DNA of 54,062 nt, from positions 1-54,062 of the forward strand of contig CAJXTJ010000004.1 in the NCBI GenBank assembly GCA_913061165.1. Direction: 5' to 3'. Positions 27,470 to 35,822 of the stretch are shown here, piece after piece. Below the pieces are notes generated by a model. It searched no databases. It was not told the DNA's origin and saw only the letters and a program-made list of their open reading frames with translations. Each line of letters starts with the position of its first letter. The stretch's first letter is position 1. The translations under genes and the position numbers were made by a program. Source of the stretch: an uncultured Polaribacter sp. (GTDB taxonomy: Bacteria; Bacteroidota; Bacteroidia; Flavobacteriales; Flavobacteriaceae).

Positions 27470-28891
27470 TTATTTATTGATATTATTAATCATTCCATTA
27501 AAAACAAACCAATGGAAGGGTATTACAGAATACCAGTATAATCTACCAGCAAGGCCATGTGGCCTAAAAGTAGCTGTCTGATATATGTTGCCATCTTCTA
27601 TTTTAAACTCTAACCAGGCTTCTCCTGGTAAAATCATTTCGGCATATAATAGTAGTTTTCCTTTTTCTTTATCTGCATAAATAACCCGCCAAAAGTCTAA
27701 TGCATCACCAGAATTTAATTCTGTAGGATGTCTTCTTCCTCTTCTTAAACCTGCACCTCCATAAAACTGATCTACAATACCACGAATTTTCCAAAGAAAA
27801 GTACCATAATACCAGCCTGTCTCTCCGCCAATTGCCCAAATTTTATCTAGCGCCTCTTTTTTGTTTTTTACTTTTCTTTGTTTGAAGTCTTTAAAACAAC
27901 CGTGTTTAGGCACGTTAATAAACTCGTGAACATAGTTTTTTAATTTTCCGCTACTTATGTAGGAATCCTTCCAACTAGAAATAATACTATTTTGTTTTAT
28001 TTTTACAAATGCATATTCAACAGCTTGTTTGTATGACATTGGTTGAACATCTAAAATACTGTTGATATTGCTTTTATTACCAATAACTTCTACGCCCATA
28101 GAGTTCACCAAAGTTGTCGCCAGCTTATAAGAGGTCGAAGTAACAAAATACAACCAATAAGAGGATAGCTTGGGTGTCATTACTGGCACGGTTACAATAC
28201 GTCTTTTTAGTTTCCTTACTTCAGCGAATTGAAGCAGCATTTCTTTATACGTCATTATTTCCGGACCAAAAACATCATATGAGTTGTTGTACAATTCCTT
28301 TTTTTCGATAGCGCTGTGTAAAAAAGACAAAATATCTCGTATGCCTAAGGGTTGTGTTTTTGTATTTAACCATTTTGGGGCAATCATAAAAGGTAGCTTT
28401 TCTACAATATCTCTAATTATTTCAAAAGAAGAACTGCCAGAACCCACAATAATACCTGCTTTAAAAGTAGTTAATGCATATTTTTTAGAGGCCAATGTTT
28501 TTTCAACATTTTTCCTGGAAAGTAGGTGCTTAGATAGTTTTGTGTCGTTCGTGATTCCGCTTAAATAAATGGCTTGTTTTAGTTGAGACTGTTCTGCAAA
28601 CCTTTTAAAATTGAAAGCACATTTTTCTTCTAAAAGGTGAAATTCCTTTACTGAATTAGACATCGAGTGAATTAAGTAATAGGCAATGTCTATATCTTTA
28701 GGTATGTTTTCTAAGCTTTGAGAATTTAAAAAATCGGCCTCAACTAGAATTATATTTTTCCTGTCTTTAAAATAATTTTGTGCTCTTGTTTTATCTCGAA
28801 CTGCACACACCACAACATGCCCATCATTCAGTAAAAGAGGTATTAATCTTTTTCCAATATATCCGGTGGCACCTGTTACGAGAATCTTCAT
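27470..28891 (-). CDS. NAD(P)-binding epimerase-like protein with DUF2867 domain
   Basis: 473 residues. N-terminal atypical-SDR Rossmann domain ([16 protein letters not shown] at 5-20; [33 protein letters not shown]) followed by a C-terminal DUF2867 domain (about 310-473; [55 protein letters not shown]). Proteins of this layout are found in many photolyase and light-stress clusters; the reaction is unknown. It starts 5 bases after the flavin reductase-like gene and ends 2 bases before DUF2256. Confidence 0.88.
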   Translation of the reverse strand: MKILVTGATGYIGKRLIPLLLNDGHVVVCAVRDKTRAQNYFKDRKNIILVEADFLNSQSLENIPKDIDIAYYLIHSMSNSVKEFHLLEEKCAFNFKRFAEQSQLKQAIYLSGITNDTKLSKHLLSRKNVEKTLASKKYALTTFKAGIIVGSGSSSFEIIRDIVEKLPFMIAPKWLNTKTQPLGIRDILSFLHSAIEKKELYNNSYDVFGPEIMTYKEMLLQFAEVRKLKRRIVTVPVMTPKLSSYWLYFVTSTSYKLATTLVNSMGVEVIGNKSNINSILDVQPMSYKQAVEYAFVKIKQNSIISSWKDSYISSGKLKNYVHEFINVPKHGCFKDFKQRKVKNKKEALDKIWAIGGETGWYYGTFLWKIRGIVDQFYGGAGLRRGRRHPTELNSGDALDFWRVIYADKEKGKLLLYAEMILPGEAWLEFKIEDGNIYQTATFRPHGLAGRLYWYSVIPFHWFVFNGMINNINK

Positions 28892-28896
28892 ACACT

Positions 28897-29520
28897 TTAA
28901 CTTATTTTCTTAGGTCTTTGGTAAGACAGTTGTTTGTTAAATTGCGGAATTGCATAGGTGTCTAAACCATTTATGGCAGCTATGTTTCCTTTAGATAAAT
29001 TAATTAAGCCATCTTCTTGCAATAATGCGTCATCAATATACAACTCTTGAATTTGAGAAACAATGAGCATTACATCATTAGAAGGAACATATACTTCTTC
29101 TATAAATTTCATACTCATTTGTACTGGAGCACCTTTTACAAAAGGAGCTTTAAAATTTCCTTTGAACTCTTCTTCTAATCCAGTCATATCAAATTCTGAT
29201 ACTTCTTTTGGGTATTTTGCCGAGGTATGATGCGCATCTTCTATGATGTCTTGATGAATATGGTTTATTGTGAAAACACCTAAATCTTTTATATTTTTAT
29301 ACGTGTCTCTTGGAACAGTTGTAGGGCGTAAAATAAAACCTAGCGTAGGCGGCTTAGACCCTAAATGTGTAACCGAACTAAAAACAGCTACATTAGAAAT
29401 TCCTTCTTCCGATATGGACCCCAATAGATTTGCTGATTTAAAACCAGAACAGCTATTTATTAAATTTATTTTATAAATTTTTTCTAGGTTTTGTATGTCA
29501 TCAAAGTTGAAAAACGCCAT
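28897..29520 (-). CDS. Flavin reductase-like FMN-binding protein
   Basis: 207-residue protein of the split-barrel flavin reductase family (NAVFSSVTHLGSKPPTLGFI-like segment near 44-63, PRDTYKNIKDLGVFTINHI, HHTSAKYPKEVSEFD). Such proteins bind FMN and reduce free flavin or act as part of two-component monooxygenases. In this cluster it might keep FAD reduced for photolyases, which is inference. The ATG shares one base with the UbiB-like stop (TAATG), so translation is coupled. Confidence 0.83.
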   Translation of the reverse strand: MAFFNFDDIQNLEKIYKINLINSCSGFKSANLLGSISEEGISNVAVFSSVTHLGSKPPTLGFILRPTTVPRDTYKNIKDLGVFTINHIHQDIIEDAHHTSAKYPKEVSEFDMTGLEEEFKGNFKAPFVKGAPVQMSMKFIEEVYVPSNDVMLIVSQIQELYIDDALLQEDGLINLSKGNIAAINGLDTYAIPQFNKQLSYQRPKKIS

Positions 29521-30824
29521 TATAAACTTTTATAATTATTAATTTTAATTTCTTTTCCTTTTAAGTCGTGCATTAAATTATACAATCCGAAAAAGGTTCT
29601 GTTAATATAAATAAAGTGCTTAGAACCTCTATTACCATTCATGTTTTTTAATTCAGAGCTTTTCATGTACTTACTCCCTAAATCAGAGATTTGTCCAAAA
29701 AAGATAGCATCAGAAAAATCGAATTCCTCTTCATGAAAAGGTTGTGTAAATAAACTTAACATTTCATGAAACATACCTCTAAAAAAGTCTAATTCCTCCT
29801 CAGAATCGTCTTCTCTTAAGATTTCTAATTCATATAATTTTTGTTCAAAAAGTATAGGGTCATTAATACATTCTGGCTTGGCCAATTCAAAGTAAGGTGT
29901 GTAGAAGTCCATCGGAATCGTTTTCATACATCCAAAATCAATTACAATGAGTTCGTTTTCTGGAGATACTAAAAAATTTCCAGGGTGCGGATCTGCATGT
30001 ACCTTTTTCAAGGAATGAATTTGGAACATATAAAAATCCCATAAGGCTTGTGCCAACTTATTAGATATTTCTTGATCATTTGTAGAAAATTCAGACAAAT
30101 GCAATCCATTCATCCAATCCATTGTTATAATTCTATCCGAAGATAAATCAGCATAATAATTGGGGAAATTTAAGTGCGGTATGTGTTTGCATGCGGCAAC
30201 AATTGCAATACTTTGCTCCACTTCTAAAACGTAATTAGTCTCTTCAACTAGCTTGCTTTCTACTTCTTTAAAATATCTATCAGAATCTTTACCTCTAATA
30301 TTAAACATTTTAACAGCAATTGGCTTTACCATCGATAAATCTGAGGTAATACTATCTGCTATTCCGGGATATTGAATTTTTACAGCTAATTTTTTACCGT
30401 TTTTTTCTGCTCTATGCACTTGCCCTATGCTTGCTGCATTTGTAGAAACAGTATCAAACTTGTCATAAATTTCATTCGGATCTTTTCCAAAGTACCTTTT
30501 AAAAGTTTTAACCACTAAAGCCGGAGATAAAGGAGGTACAGAGAATTGAGAAAGTGAAAACTTTTCTACATACGCTCTCGGTAAAACACTTTTTTCCATA
30601 CTTAACATCTGTGCTACTTTTAAAGCACTTCCTTTAAGTTGTTGCAGGCCATTGTAAATGTCTTCTGCATTGTTTGTGTTTAACTTCTCTTTTGCTTCAA
30701 CTTCTGATTTGGTAAATTTGTCACCGTAATATTTTAAATAATTTACACCAATTTTTGCTCCAGTGGTTACTAATTTTGATGCGCGTTGTATTTTGGATGT
30801 AGGTATAGAATCTATTGTTTTCAT
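29520..30824 (-). CDS. UbiB/ABC1 atypical kinase family protein
   Basis: 434-residue protein kinase-like ATPase family linked to isoprenoid quinone and lipid handling. Visible motifs: the KxxQ motif in GSALKVAQMLSM (about 65-76), the A-rich loop in NAASIGQVHRA in place of the glycine-rich loop, the invariant Lys in LAVKIQYPG, and the catalytic-loop and metal motifs HADPHPGNF and IDFGCMKTI. No membrane segment is obvious at the C-terminus. It lies 6 bases after the tetR gene and is the first enzyme gene of the operon. Target lipid unknown. Confidence 0.9.
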   Translation of the reverse strand: MKTIDSIPTSKIQRASKLVTTGAKIGVNYLKYYGDKFTKSEVEAKEKLNTNNAEDIYNGLQQLKGSALKVAQMLSMEKSVLPRAYVEKFSLSQFSVPPLSPALVVKTFKRYFGKDPNEIYDKFDTVSTNAASIGQVHRAEKNGKKLAVKIQYPGIADSITSDLSMVKPIAVKMFNIRGKDSDRYFKEVESKLVEETNYVLEVEQSIAIVAACKHIPHLNFPNYYADLSSDRIITMDWMNGLHLSEFSTNDQEISNKLAQALWDFYMFQIHSLKKVHADPHPGNFLVSPENELIVIDFGCMKTIPMDFYTPYFELAKPECINDPILFEQKLYELEILREDDSEEELDFFRGMFHEMLSLFTQPFHEEEFDFSDAIFFGQISDLGSKYMKSSELKNMNGNRGSKHFIYINRTFFGLYNLMHDLKGKEIKINNYKSL

Positions 30825-30830
30825 TGCTTC

Positions 30831-31493
30831 TTAATTGAAGTTAACTTTTTCTTTTAAAATAAATTTCCCGAAATCAATAATGCTTTTTAATGGTTTTATA
30901 TCTAACAAGTCAAATCGAGCATTTACAGATTTTTCAATAAAAATATCTGTTTTTTCAAAAGAGGCAGAAGTGTCATCTAACCAGAATTTCATAGTAAGAA
31001 CTAATTGTATCCAAGAAGATTCTTGCGTAGCTTTATCTTGAATTTCACCTAATTTTTCTTGTTGAAGATCGATCTTCTCAATACCAATATTATTTGCAAA
31101 CGTTTTAAAGTCTTGTTTTAAATCTTTTAATAATTTTAAAGATTTTAATTTTATAACATTTTCATTACCCTCTAGCGCATACACAACGTAGCTTCTGTTT
31201 GCCGTTAGCATCTCAAAAAATGTAAAATAGAAGCTCAATAGTTTGTTTCGAGCATCGTAATTGGGATACTCTTCACTTTTAGCGAGCATCTTTATTGTAT
31301 TGTTAAAGAATTCACTAAAAATAGATTGTTCTATCGCTTCAAATGAACCATAGAATTTATAAAAATCAGCTTCTTCAAAATTGTTTTCTTTTGCGAAACT
31401 GAATACAGATTTAGGGTGGTGGTTGTGTTCTAGTACAAACTCCATGTACCAAGAAATTAAGTTGTCTTTACTAATGTTTTTCTTGCGAGCCAT
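30831..31493 (-). CDS. TetR-family transcriptional regulator, likely controller of the light-stress cluster
   Basis: 220 residues. The N-terminal 50 residues form a TetR-type helix-turn-helix (ISKDNLISWYMEFV, SVFSFAKENNFEEADFYKFYGSFEAIEQSIFSEFF), and the rest is the all-helical ligand-binding half ending in KSIIDFGKFILKEKVNF. The N-terminus diverges from textbook TetR. No cysteine pair or B12-binding motif is visible, unlike the LitR/CarH regulators of similar clusters elsewhere, so the signal may be a lipid or small oxidised molecule; that is inference. It is the first gene of the cluster and has a palindrome right over its own promoter, pointing to autoregulation. Confidence 0.82.
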   Translation of the reverse strand: MARKKNISKDNLISWYMEFVLEHNHHPKSVFSFAKENNFEEADFYKFYGSFEAIEQSIFSEFFNNTIKMLAKSEEYPNYDARNKLLSFYFTFFEMLTANRSYVVYALEGNENVIKLKSLKLLKDLKQDFKTFANNIGIEKIDLQQEKLGEIQDKATQESSWIQLVLTMKFWLDDTSASFEKTDIFIEKSVNARFDLLDIKPLKSIIDFGKFILKEKVNFN

Positions 31494-31510
31494 AATAATT
31501 ATATTTTACA

Positions 31511-31518
31511 CAAAGATA
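31511..31518 (-). promoter_or_regulatory. -7 box of the tetR-led operon
   Basis: Reads TATCTTTG on the minus strand (TAnnTTTG), 17 bases before the tetR ATG. The palindrome begins five bases upstream and covers the place of the -33 element. Confidence 0.65.
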
Positions 31519-31523
31519 CGAAT

Positions 31524-31551
31524 GTTTAAGGAATTAACGAATTACTTAAAC
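31524..31551. promoter_or_regulatory. Candidate TetR operator O1
   Basis: 28-bp palindrome with outer arms GTTTAAG and CTTAAAC and inner AATT on both sides; 22 of 28 positions are self-complementary. It lies over the tetR -33 region. The same arms at the same spacing occur at 22965-22992. Confidence 0.65.
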
Positions 31552-31860
31552 AATAATATTTTCATAATTAGTGAAAGAAAAAGGAATTTAAATAGATCTT
31601 TGAATTATTCTTATTTATTGATTTTAAATTCTGTTTTTTATGCCATTTAATTTATATAAAGGCTATTATTGTTATATAGTCAATAAAATTTTACGAATAT
31701 AAGTTGTGCATAGTCGCTTTTATATAGGTTGTGAATTTTATCTTAATATTTAACTGGATTAAAGTTATTATAAAAAGGTAAAACGAATTAAAAGTATAAT
31801 TTTTAATTTTGTTTTATTTGTGACTAAATTTACAAGAAATATTTTATTTTATAAAAAGAT

Positions 31861-31894
31861 AAAAGCCATAATAAATTAAATTATTATGGCTTTT
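31861..31894 (-). terminator. Terminator after tRNA-Pro
   Basis: Inverted repeat AAAAGCCATAATAA / TTATTATGGCTTTT with a 6-base loop, 3 bases past the tRNA 3' end on the minus strand. Confidence 0.75.
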
Positions 31895-31896
31895 AG

Positions 31897-31971
31897 TCGG
31901 GGTGGCAGGATTCGAACCTGCGACCTCCTCGTCCCAAACGAGGCGCGATGACCGGGCTACGCTACACCCCG
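31897..31971 (-). tRNA. tRNA-Pro (anticodon TGG)
   Basis: On the minus strand, acceptor CGGGGTG pairs with CACCCCG, discriminator A. The anticodon stem-loop is CCTCG-TTTGGGA-CGAGG with anticodon TGG, and the T arm holds GGTTCGAATCC. No CCA encoded; 75 bases. Confidence 0.96.
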
Positions 31972-31996
31972 AAAATGATTACTCATTTAAGGTCTG

Positions 31997-32026
31997 CAAA
32001 GATACATTCTTTTTGTAAAAAAGCAA
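31997..32026 (-). promoter_or_regulatory. tRNA-Pro promoter
   Basis: On the minus strand TTG, 19 bases, then TATCTTTG: the textbook Bacteroidota -33/-7 arrangement, about 25 bases before the mature tRNA 5' end. Best promoter in the window. Confidence 0.75.
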
Positions 32027-32160
32027 TTAAATTAATGTTTATTATTCAAGATAAATCTTTAATTAAATTGAGTTATATTTTCATTGTTAAAACTTATAAA
32101 CATTCCCTATGATAAATAACAAAAAACTATATTTTTACGATTCCAAACTCGATAGATAAT

Positions 32161-33111
32161 ATGATGTCAGATACAATAGAAAAAATAAAATGTTTAATTA
32201 TAGGTTCTGGTCCTGCCGGTTATACTGCCGCAATTTATGCAGCTAGAGCAGACATGAATCCTATTATGTATACAGGAATGCAAATGGGAGGTCAATTAAC
32301 TACAACAACAGAAGTAGATAATTTTCCGGGATATGCAGAAGGTACAGATGGCCCAGCAATGATGGAGGACCTAAAAAAGCAAGCAGAACGTTTTGGAACG
32401 GAAGTTCGTTTTGGTTTAGTTACCAAAGTAACATTAAGTGACAAGGTTGGCGGAATTCATAAAGTTGTTGTAGACGAAAGTAGACATATCGAAGCAGAGA
32501 CAATTATTATCTCTACAGGAGCAACTGCAAAATATCTTGGTATAGAAAGCGAGCAGCGTTTAATTGGTGGAGGAGTATCTGCTTGTGCAACTTGTGATGG
32601 TTTTTTCTATAAAGGGCAAGATGTTGTCGTAGTTGGTGCAGGTGATACAGCAGCAGAAGAAGCAACCTATTTAGCTAATATTTGTAGTAAGGTTACAATT
32701 TTAGTGCGTAAAGATTTTATGAGGGCTTCTAAAGCGATGCAGCATAGAGTTGAAAAAACTAAAAATATTGAGGTTTTATACAATACAGAGATCGAGGAGG
32801 TTTTAGGTTCTAATGTGGTTGAAGGAGTTAGAGCAATTAACAATATAACAAAAGATACGCATGACATTGCTGTAACGGGTGTGTTTATTGCAATCGGGCA
32901 TACGCCGAATTCAGATTTATTTAAAGGTGTTTTAGATATGGATGATACAGGGTATTTAATAACGCAAGGAAAAACAACTAAAACGAATGTACCAGGAGTT
33001 TTTGCTGCTGGAGATATTCAGGACAAAGAGTACAGGCAAGCAGTAACGGCTGCAGGTACCGGTTGTATGGCAGCATTAGATGCAGAACGTTATATAGGTG
33101 CCTTAAAATAG
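32161..33111 (+). CDS. trxB: Thioredoxin-disulfide reductase
   Basis: NADPH- and FAD-dependent reductase of thioredoxin. The 316-residue protein has the FAD motif IGSGPAGYTAAIYAARA (14-30), QMGGQLTTTTEVDNFPGY, the redox-active pair C142-C145 in ACATCDG, the NADPH-binding GAGDTAAEEA and the late AGDIQDKEYRQ FAD contact. Length matches the low-molecular-weight class. Two adjacent ATG codons (32161, 32164) are possible starts. It is a single gene, with a strong hairpin after it; it probably serves the thioredoxin-dependent peroxidases encoded in this window. Confidence 0.96.
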   Translation: MMSDTIEKIKCLIIGSGPAGYTAAIYAARADMNPIMYTGMQMGGQLTTTTEVDNFPGYAEGTDGPAMMEDLKKQAERFGTEVRFGLVTKVTLSDKVGGIHKVVVDESRHIEAETIIISTGATAKYLGIESEQRLIGGGVSACATCDGFFYKGQDVVVVGAGDTAAEEATYLANICSKVTILVRKDFMRASKAMQHRVEKTKNIEVLYNTEIEEVLGSNVVEGVRAINNITKDTHDIAVTGVFIAIGHTPNSDLFKGVLDMDDTGYLITQGKTTKTNVPGVFAAGDIQDKEYRQAVTAAGTGCMAALDAERYIGALK

Positions 33112-33134
33112 GCTTTAGCGCCGTGTTTACTAAT

Positions 33135-33170
33135 AAAAAAAGAGATTACATTAATGTAATCTCTTTTTTT
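33135..33170. terminator. Terminator after trxB
   Basis: Perfect 18-bp inverted repeat: A7 then GAGATTACATT, mirrored by AATGTAATCTC then T7. Works in both directions; the J-domain gene on the other strand ends at 33211. Confidence 0.9.
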
Positions 33171-33210
33171 ATTTACTATTATTTCTGCAAAAGCAGGAAT
33201 CTAAAAATGC

Positions 33211-33657
33211 TTACACCGTTACGGCAGCTTTCATAGATTTTCTATAAGTGAAAGAATTAAATATATTTCTTTTTCCAAAGTTATTCATAGATTTTGCGTT
33301 TATAAATTTTCCAAAAAGGATTTTGCTAACACCAAAATATTCATATTTATTACCATCTGTAAAAGTAACTTCTAAGAGCATACTTTTATGATGCCAATCT
33401 GAAACCTGAAATTGGGTAATCGTAGTTTTATAAGCTTCTAAATTAGCTTCTTTAGTTTCTGGAGCAATGCTAACTAAAAAATGATACCCATCTATAATTT
33501 GAGTACTCATAACGTCTGCTTCATCCTTTTTTTCTTGATCTTGAAATTTATCTGGATGCCATTCTTTTACTAAACCTCTGTAAGCCGTTTTTAATTCTTT
33601 TAAATTAATAGCGCCTTCTACTTTAAAAAGTTTCTTATATTCTTTAATACGTTTCAT
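33211..33657 (-). CDS. J-domain protein with C-terminal KTSC domain
   Basis: From ATG 33657 the product has 148 residues. The first 70 form a DnaJ-type J domain with the HPD motif in KEWHPDKFQDQ, which would stimulate an Hsp70. The C-terminal part (LEVTFTDGNKYEYFGVSKILFGKFINAKSMNNFG) matches the KTSC pattern. It has no zinc-finger or substrate domain. A longer reading from 33702 is unlikely, since a TACTTTTG promoter box sits at 33680-33687, inside that extension. Function beyond a possible co-chaperone role is unknown. Confidence 0.83.
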   Translation of the reverse strand: MKRIKEYKKLFKVEGAINLKELKTAYRGLVKEWHPDKFQDQEKKDEADVMSTQIIDGYHFLVSIAPETKEANLEAYKTTITQFQVSDWHHKSMLLEVTFTDGNKYEYFGVSKILFGKFINAKSMNNFGKRNIFNSFTYRKSMKAAVTV

Positions 33658-33679
33658 TCTTGTGTTTTCAAAATTCGTG

Positions 33680-33687
33680 CAAAAGTA
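33680..33687 (-). promoter_or_regulatory. Candidate -7 box for the J-domain gene
   Basis: Reads TACTTTTG on the minus strand, 22 bases before ATG 33657. It decides the start choice of that gene. Confidence 0.5.
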
Positions 33688-33804
33688 TTGATAAAAAAGC
33701 AATTAGCTCTTTTTAAACGCTTTTATTTTTTAAAAGACCCTCTTTTAATTGCTTTGGAAACAGATTTCTATGTGCAGGATGACGTTCATTATATAATAAT
33801 AAAA

Positions 33805-33828
33805 AAGACCATCTATATTGATGGTCTT
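33805..33828 (-). terminator. Terminator of the beta-oxidation operon
   Basis: Stem AAGACCATC / GATGGTCTT with a 6-base loop, 28 bases past the fadE stop on the minus strand, followed there by a run of T. Confidence 0.8.
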
Positions 33829-33856
33829 CTTAATAATCAACTATATTTAAATAGTA

Positions 33857-35653
33857 TTAGAAACAGTATTTGTTTTCTACTTTTAATTTTTCTGCAATTT
33901 CATCTCGTAATTCTACAATATTCGGATAATTAGTATATTTAGAAAAACGTTTTAAACCCATTAATAACATGCGTTGTTCATCATCTTTAGCAAAAGAAAT
34001 AATAGCTTCTTTTCCTTTTTTTGCAATGATATCTACTGCATGGTATAAATATAATCTAGACATGGCAATTTGTACCGATTGAGAAGCTGCTCCAAAACGT
34101 TTTGCATTTTTGTCTGTTCTTAAAATTGCAGATTCAGACATGTATATTTCAATTAAAATATCTGATGCTGCAATTAATAATTGTTGATGCTTATCTAAAT
34201 CTGGACCAAATTTCTGAATTGCTGAACCAGCAACCATTAAAAAGGTTTTCTTCATTTTTGCAATCATATCCTTTTCTTCAGAAAATAATTCAGAGTAATC
34301 TGGCGTTTCAAAAGAAGGTATTCCCATCAAGTCATCAGCAACTTTCGTTGCAGGACCTAATAAATCTACATGCCCTTTCATTGCCTTTTTCACCAACATA
34401 CCAACAGCCAGCATTCTGTTAATTTCATTGGTGCCTTCATAGATACGTGCAATTCTTGCATCTCTCCAAGCAGACTCCATCGGAGTTTCTTCCGAGAATC
34501 CCATTCCACCAAAAATCTGAATTCCCTCATCTGCACAACTTTGTACATCTTCTGAAACGGCAACTTTTAAAATGGAACATTCAATAGCATATTCTTCTAC
34601 ACCTTTTAATTCTGCTTCTTGGTGCGTATTACCAGCAGCAACTCTTAGTGCAATTCTATCTTCAATATCTTTTGCTGCTCTGTAAGAAGCAGATTCACCA
34701 ACATAAGCGTCGGTAGTCATTTCTGCTAACTTTTCTTTGATAGCTCCAAAATCTGCAATTGGTGTTTTAAATTGTCTACGTTCTGTAGCATATTTTACTG
34801 CATATGTAATTACTCTTCTTTGAGAATCTAAACAAGCGGCAGCTAACTTTATACGACCAACGTTTAAAGCGTTCATTGCAATTTTAAATCCTTCTCCACG
34901 GCCTGCTAACATATTTTCTGCAGATACAACCGTATCATTAAAAAATACTTGCCTTGTAGAAGAAGCTCTAATACCTAATTTATGCTCTTCTTCACCCATG
35001 GTAATTCCGTTTGGGTTGTCTTTGTCATATTCAACAATAAAACCAGTAATATTTTTATCATCTTCTATTCTTGCGAAAACAATCATTAAACGACAAAAAC
35101 CTGCGTTAGAAATCCACATTTTTTGTCCGTTAATCTTATACGTTTTTCCATCTTCAGAAATTTCTGCAGTTGTTTTTCCAGAATTTGCATCAGAACCCGC
35201 TCCAGGTTCTGTTAAACAATATGCACCAAACCACTCTCCAGTAGCTAATTTAGGTACATATTTTTCTTTCTGTTCTTGTGTTCCATATAAGGTAATTGGC
35301 ATGGTTCCAATTCCTGTATGTGCGCCAAAAGCAGTGCTAAAAGAACCAGTTCCTGAAGAGATATAATCACAAGTTAACATGGTAGATACAAACCCCATTC
35401 CTAGACCACCAAATTCTTCTGGTACTGCTACACCTAGAAAACCTAATTCTCCAGCTTTGCGCATTACTTCTTCGGTTAAAGCATAATCTTTAGCTTCGAA
35501 ACGCGTTTTATGAGGAATGATTTCACGATCATTAAATTCCATCACGGCTTCTTTCATCATTTGTTGCTCCTCAGTAAAGTCTTCCGGAGTAAATACATCT
35601 TCACAATTTGTTTCTTTAACAAGGAACTGACCACCTCTTAATAATTCTGACAT
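33857..35653 (-). CDS. fadE: Acyl-CoA dehydrogenase
   Basis: FAD enzyme for the first step of fatty-acid beta-oxidation. 598 residues, longer than short-chain dehydrogenases (about 380) and close to the FadE of Bacillus (about 594). Visible motifs: AYCLTEPGAGSDANSG (substrate/FAD site), KMWISNAGF, LAGRGEGFKIAMNALNVGR, the FAD-binding QIFGGMGFSEETPMESAWRDARI and the catalytic region YEGTNEINRML. A C-terminal extension of about 170 residues follows (KADDLMGIP on). It is the last gene of the marR-fadN-fadA-fadE run, separated by 169 bases from fadA; no gene was seen in that gap. Confidence 0.94.
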   Translation of the reverse strand: MSELLRGGQFLVKETNCEDVFTPEDFTEEQQMMKEAVMEFNDREIIPHKTRFEAKDYALTEEVMRKAGELGFLGVAVPEEFGGLGMGFVSTMLTCDYISSGTGSFSTAFGAHTGIGTMPITLYGTQEQKEKYVPKLATGEWFGAYCLTEPGAGSDANSGKTTAEISEDGKTYKINGQKMWISNAGFCRLMIVFARIEDDKNITGFIVEYDKDNPNGITMGEEEHKLGIRASSTRQVFFNDTVVSAENMLAGRGEGFKIAMNALNVGRIKLAAACLDSQRRVITYAVKYATERRQFKTPIADFGAIKEKLAEMTTDAYVGESASYRAAKDIEDRIALRVAAGNTHQEAELKGVEEYAIECSILKVAVSEDVQSCADEGIQIFGGMGFSEETPMESAWRDARIARIYEGTNEINRMLAVGMLVKKAMKGHVDLLGPATKVADDLMGIPSFETPDYSELFSEEKDMIAKMKKTFLMVAGSAIQKFGPDLDKHQQLLIAASDILIEIYMSESAILRTDKNAKRFGAASQSVQIAMSRLYLYHAVDIIAKKGKEAIISFAKDDEQRMLLMGLKRFSKYTNYPNIVELRDEIAEKLKVENKYCF

Positions 35654-35822
35654 TTTTATTTTGTTTTAAGATTCTAGAAGAAATAAATAGCGAATAGACA
35701 TTTTGACTATTTTAAAACTCCAATGCTATTGGCTGGAATTCTTCTATTTTACCTTCTAATATTGTTGATTTATTTTTTAATAATTAAGATTTTTGAGGCC
35801 TTAATTGGTACTTGTTTTTCAA

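Larger units (their letters stand above)
31494..31896. other. Gene-free stretch between tetR and tRNA-Pro
   Basis: About 400 bases, very AT-rich. It holds the tetR -7 box (31511-31518), the 28-bp palindrome (31524-31551) and the tRNA-Pro terminator (31861-31894). Nothing else recognisable was seen in 31552-31860. Confidence 0.7.

Noticed and set aside
31381-31650. Plus-strand ORF of 89 codons between tetR and tRNA-Pro
   Set aside because: Runs over the tetR start, promoter and operator; composition is that of AT-rich non-coding DNA.
35654-35822. Possible small gene or terminator between fadA and fadE
   Set aside because: No sizeable minus-strand frame, no hairpin with T run, and no TAnnTTTG box; left as a plain spacer.
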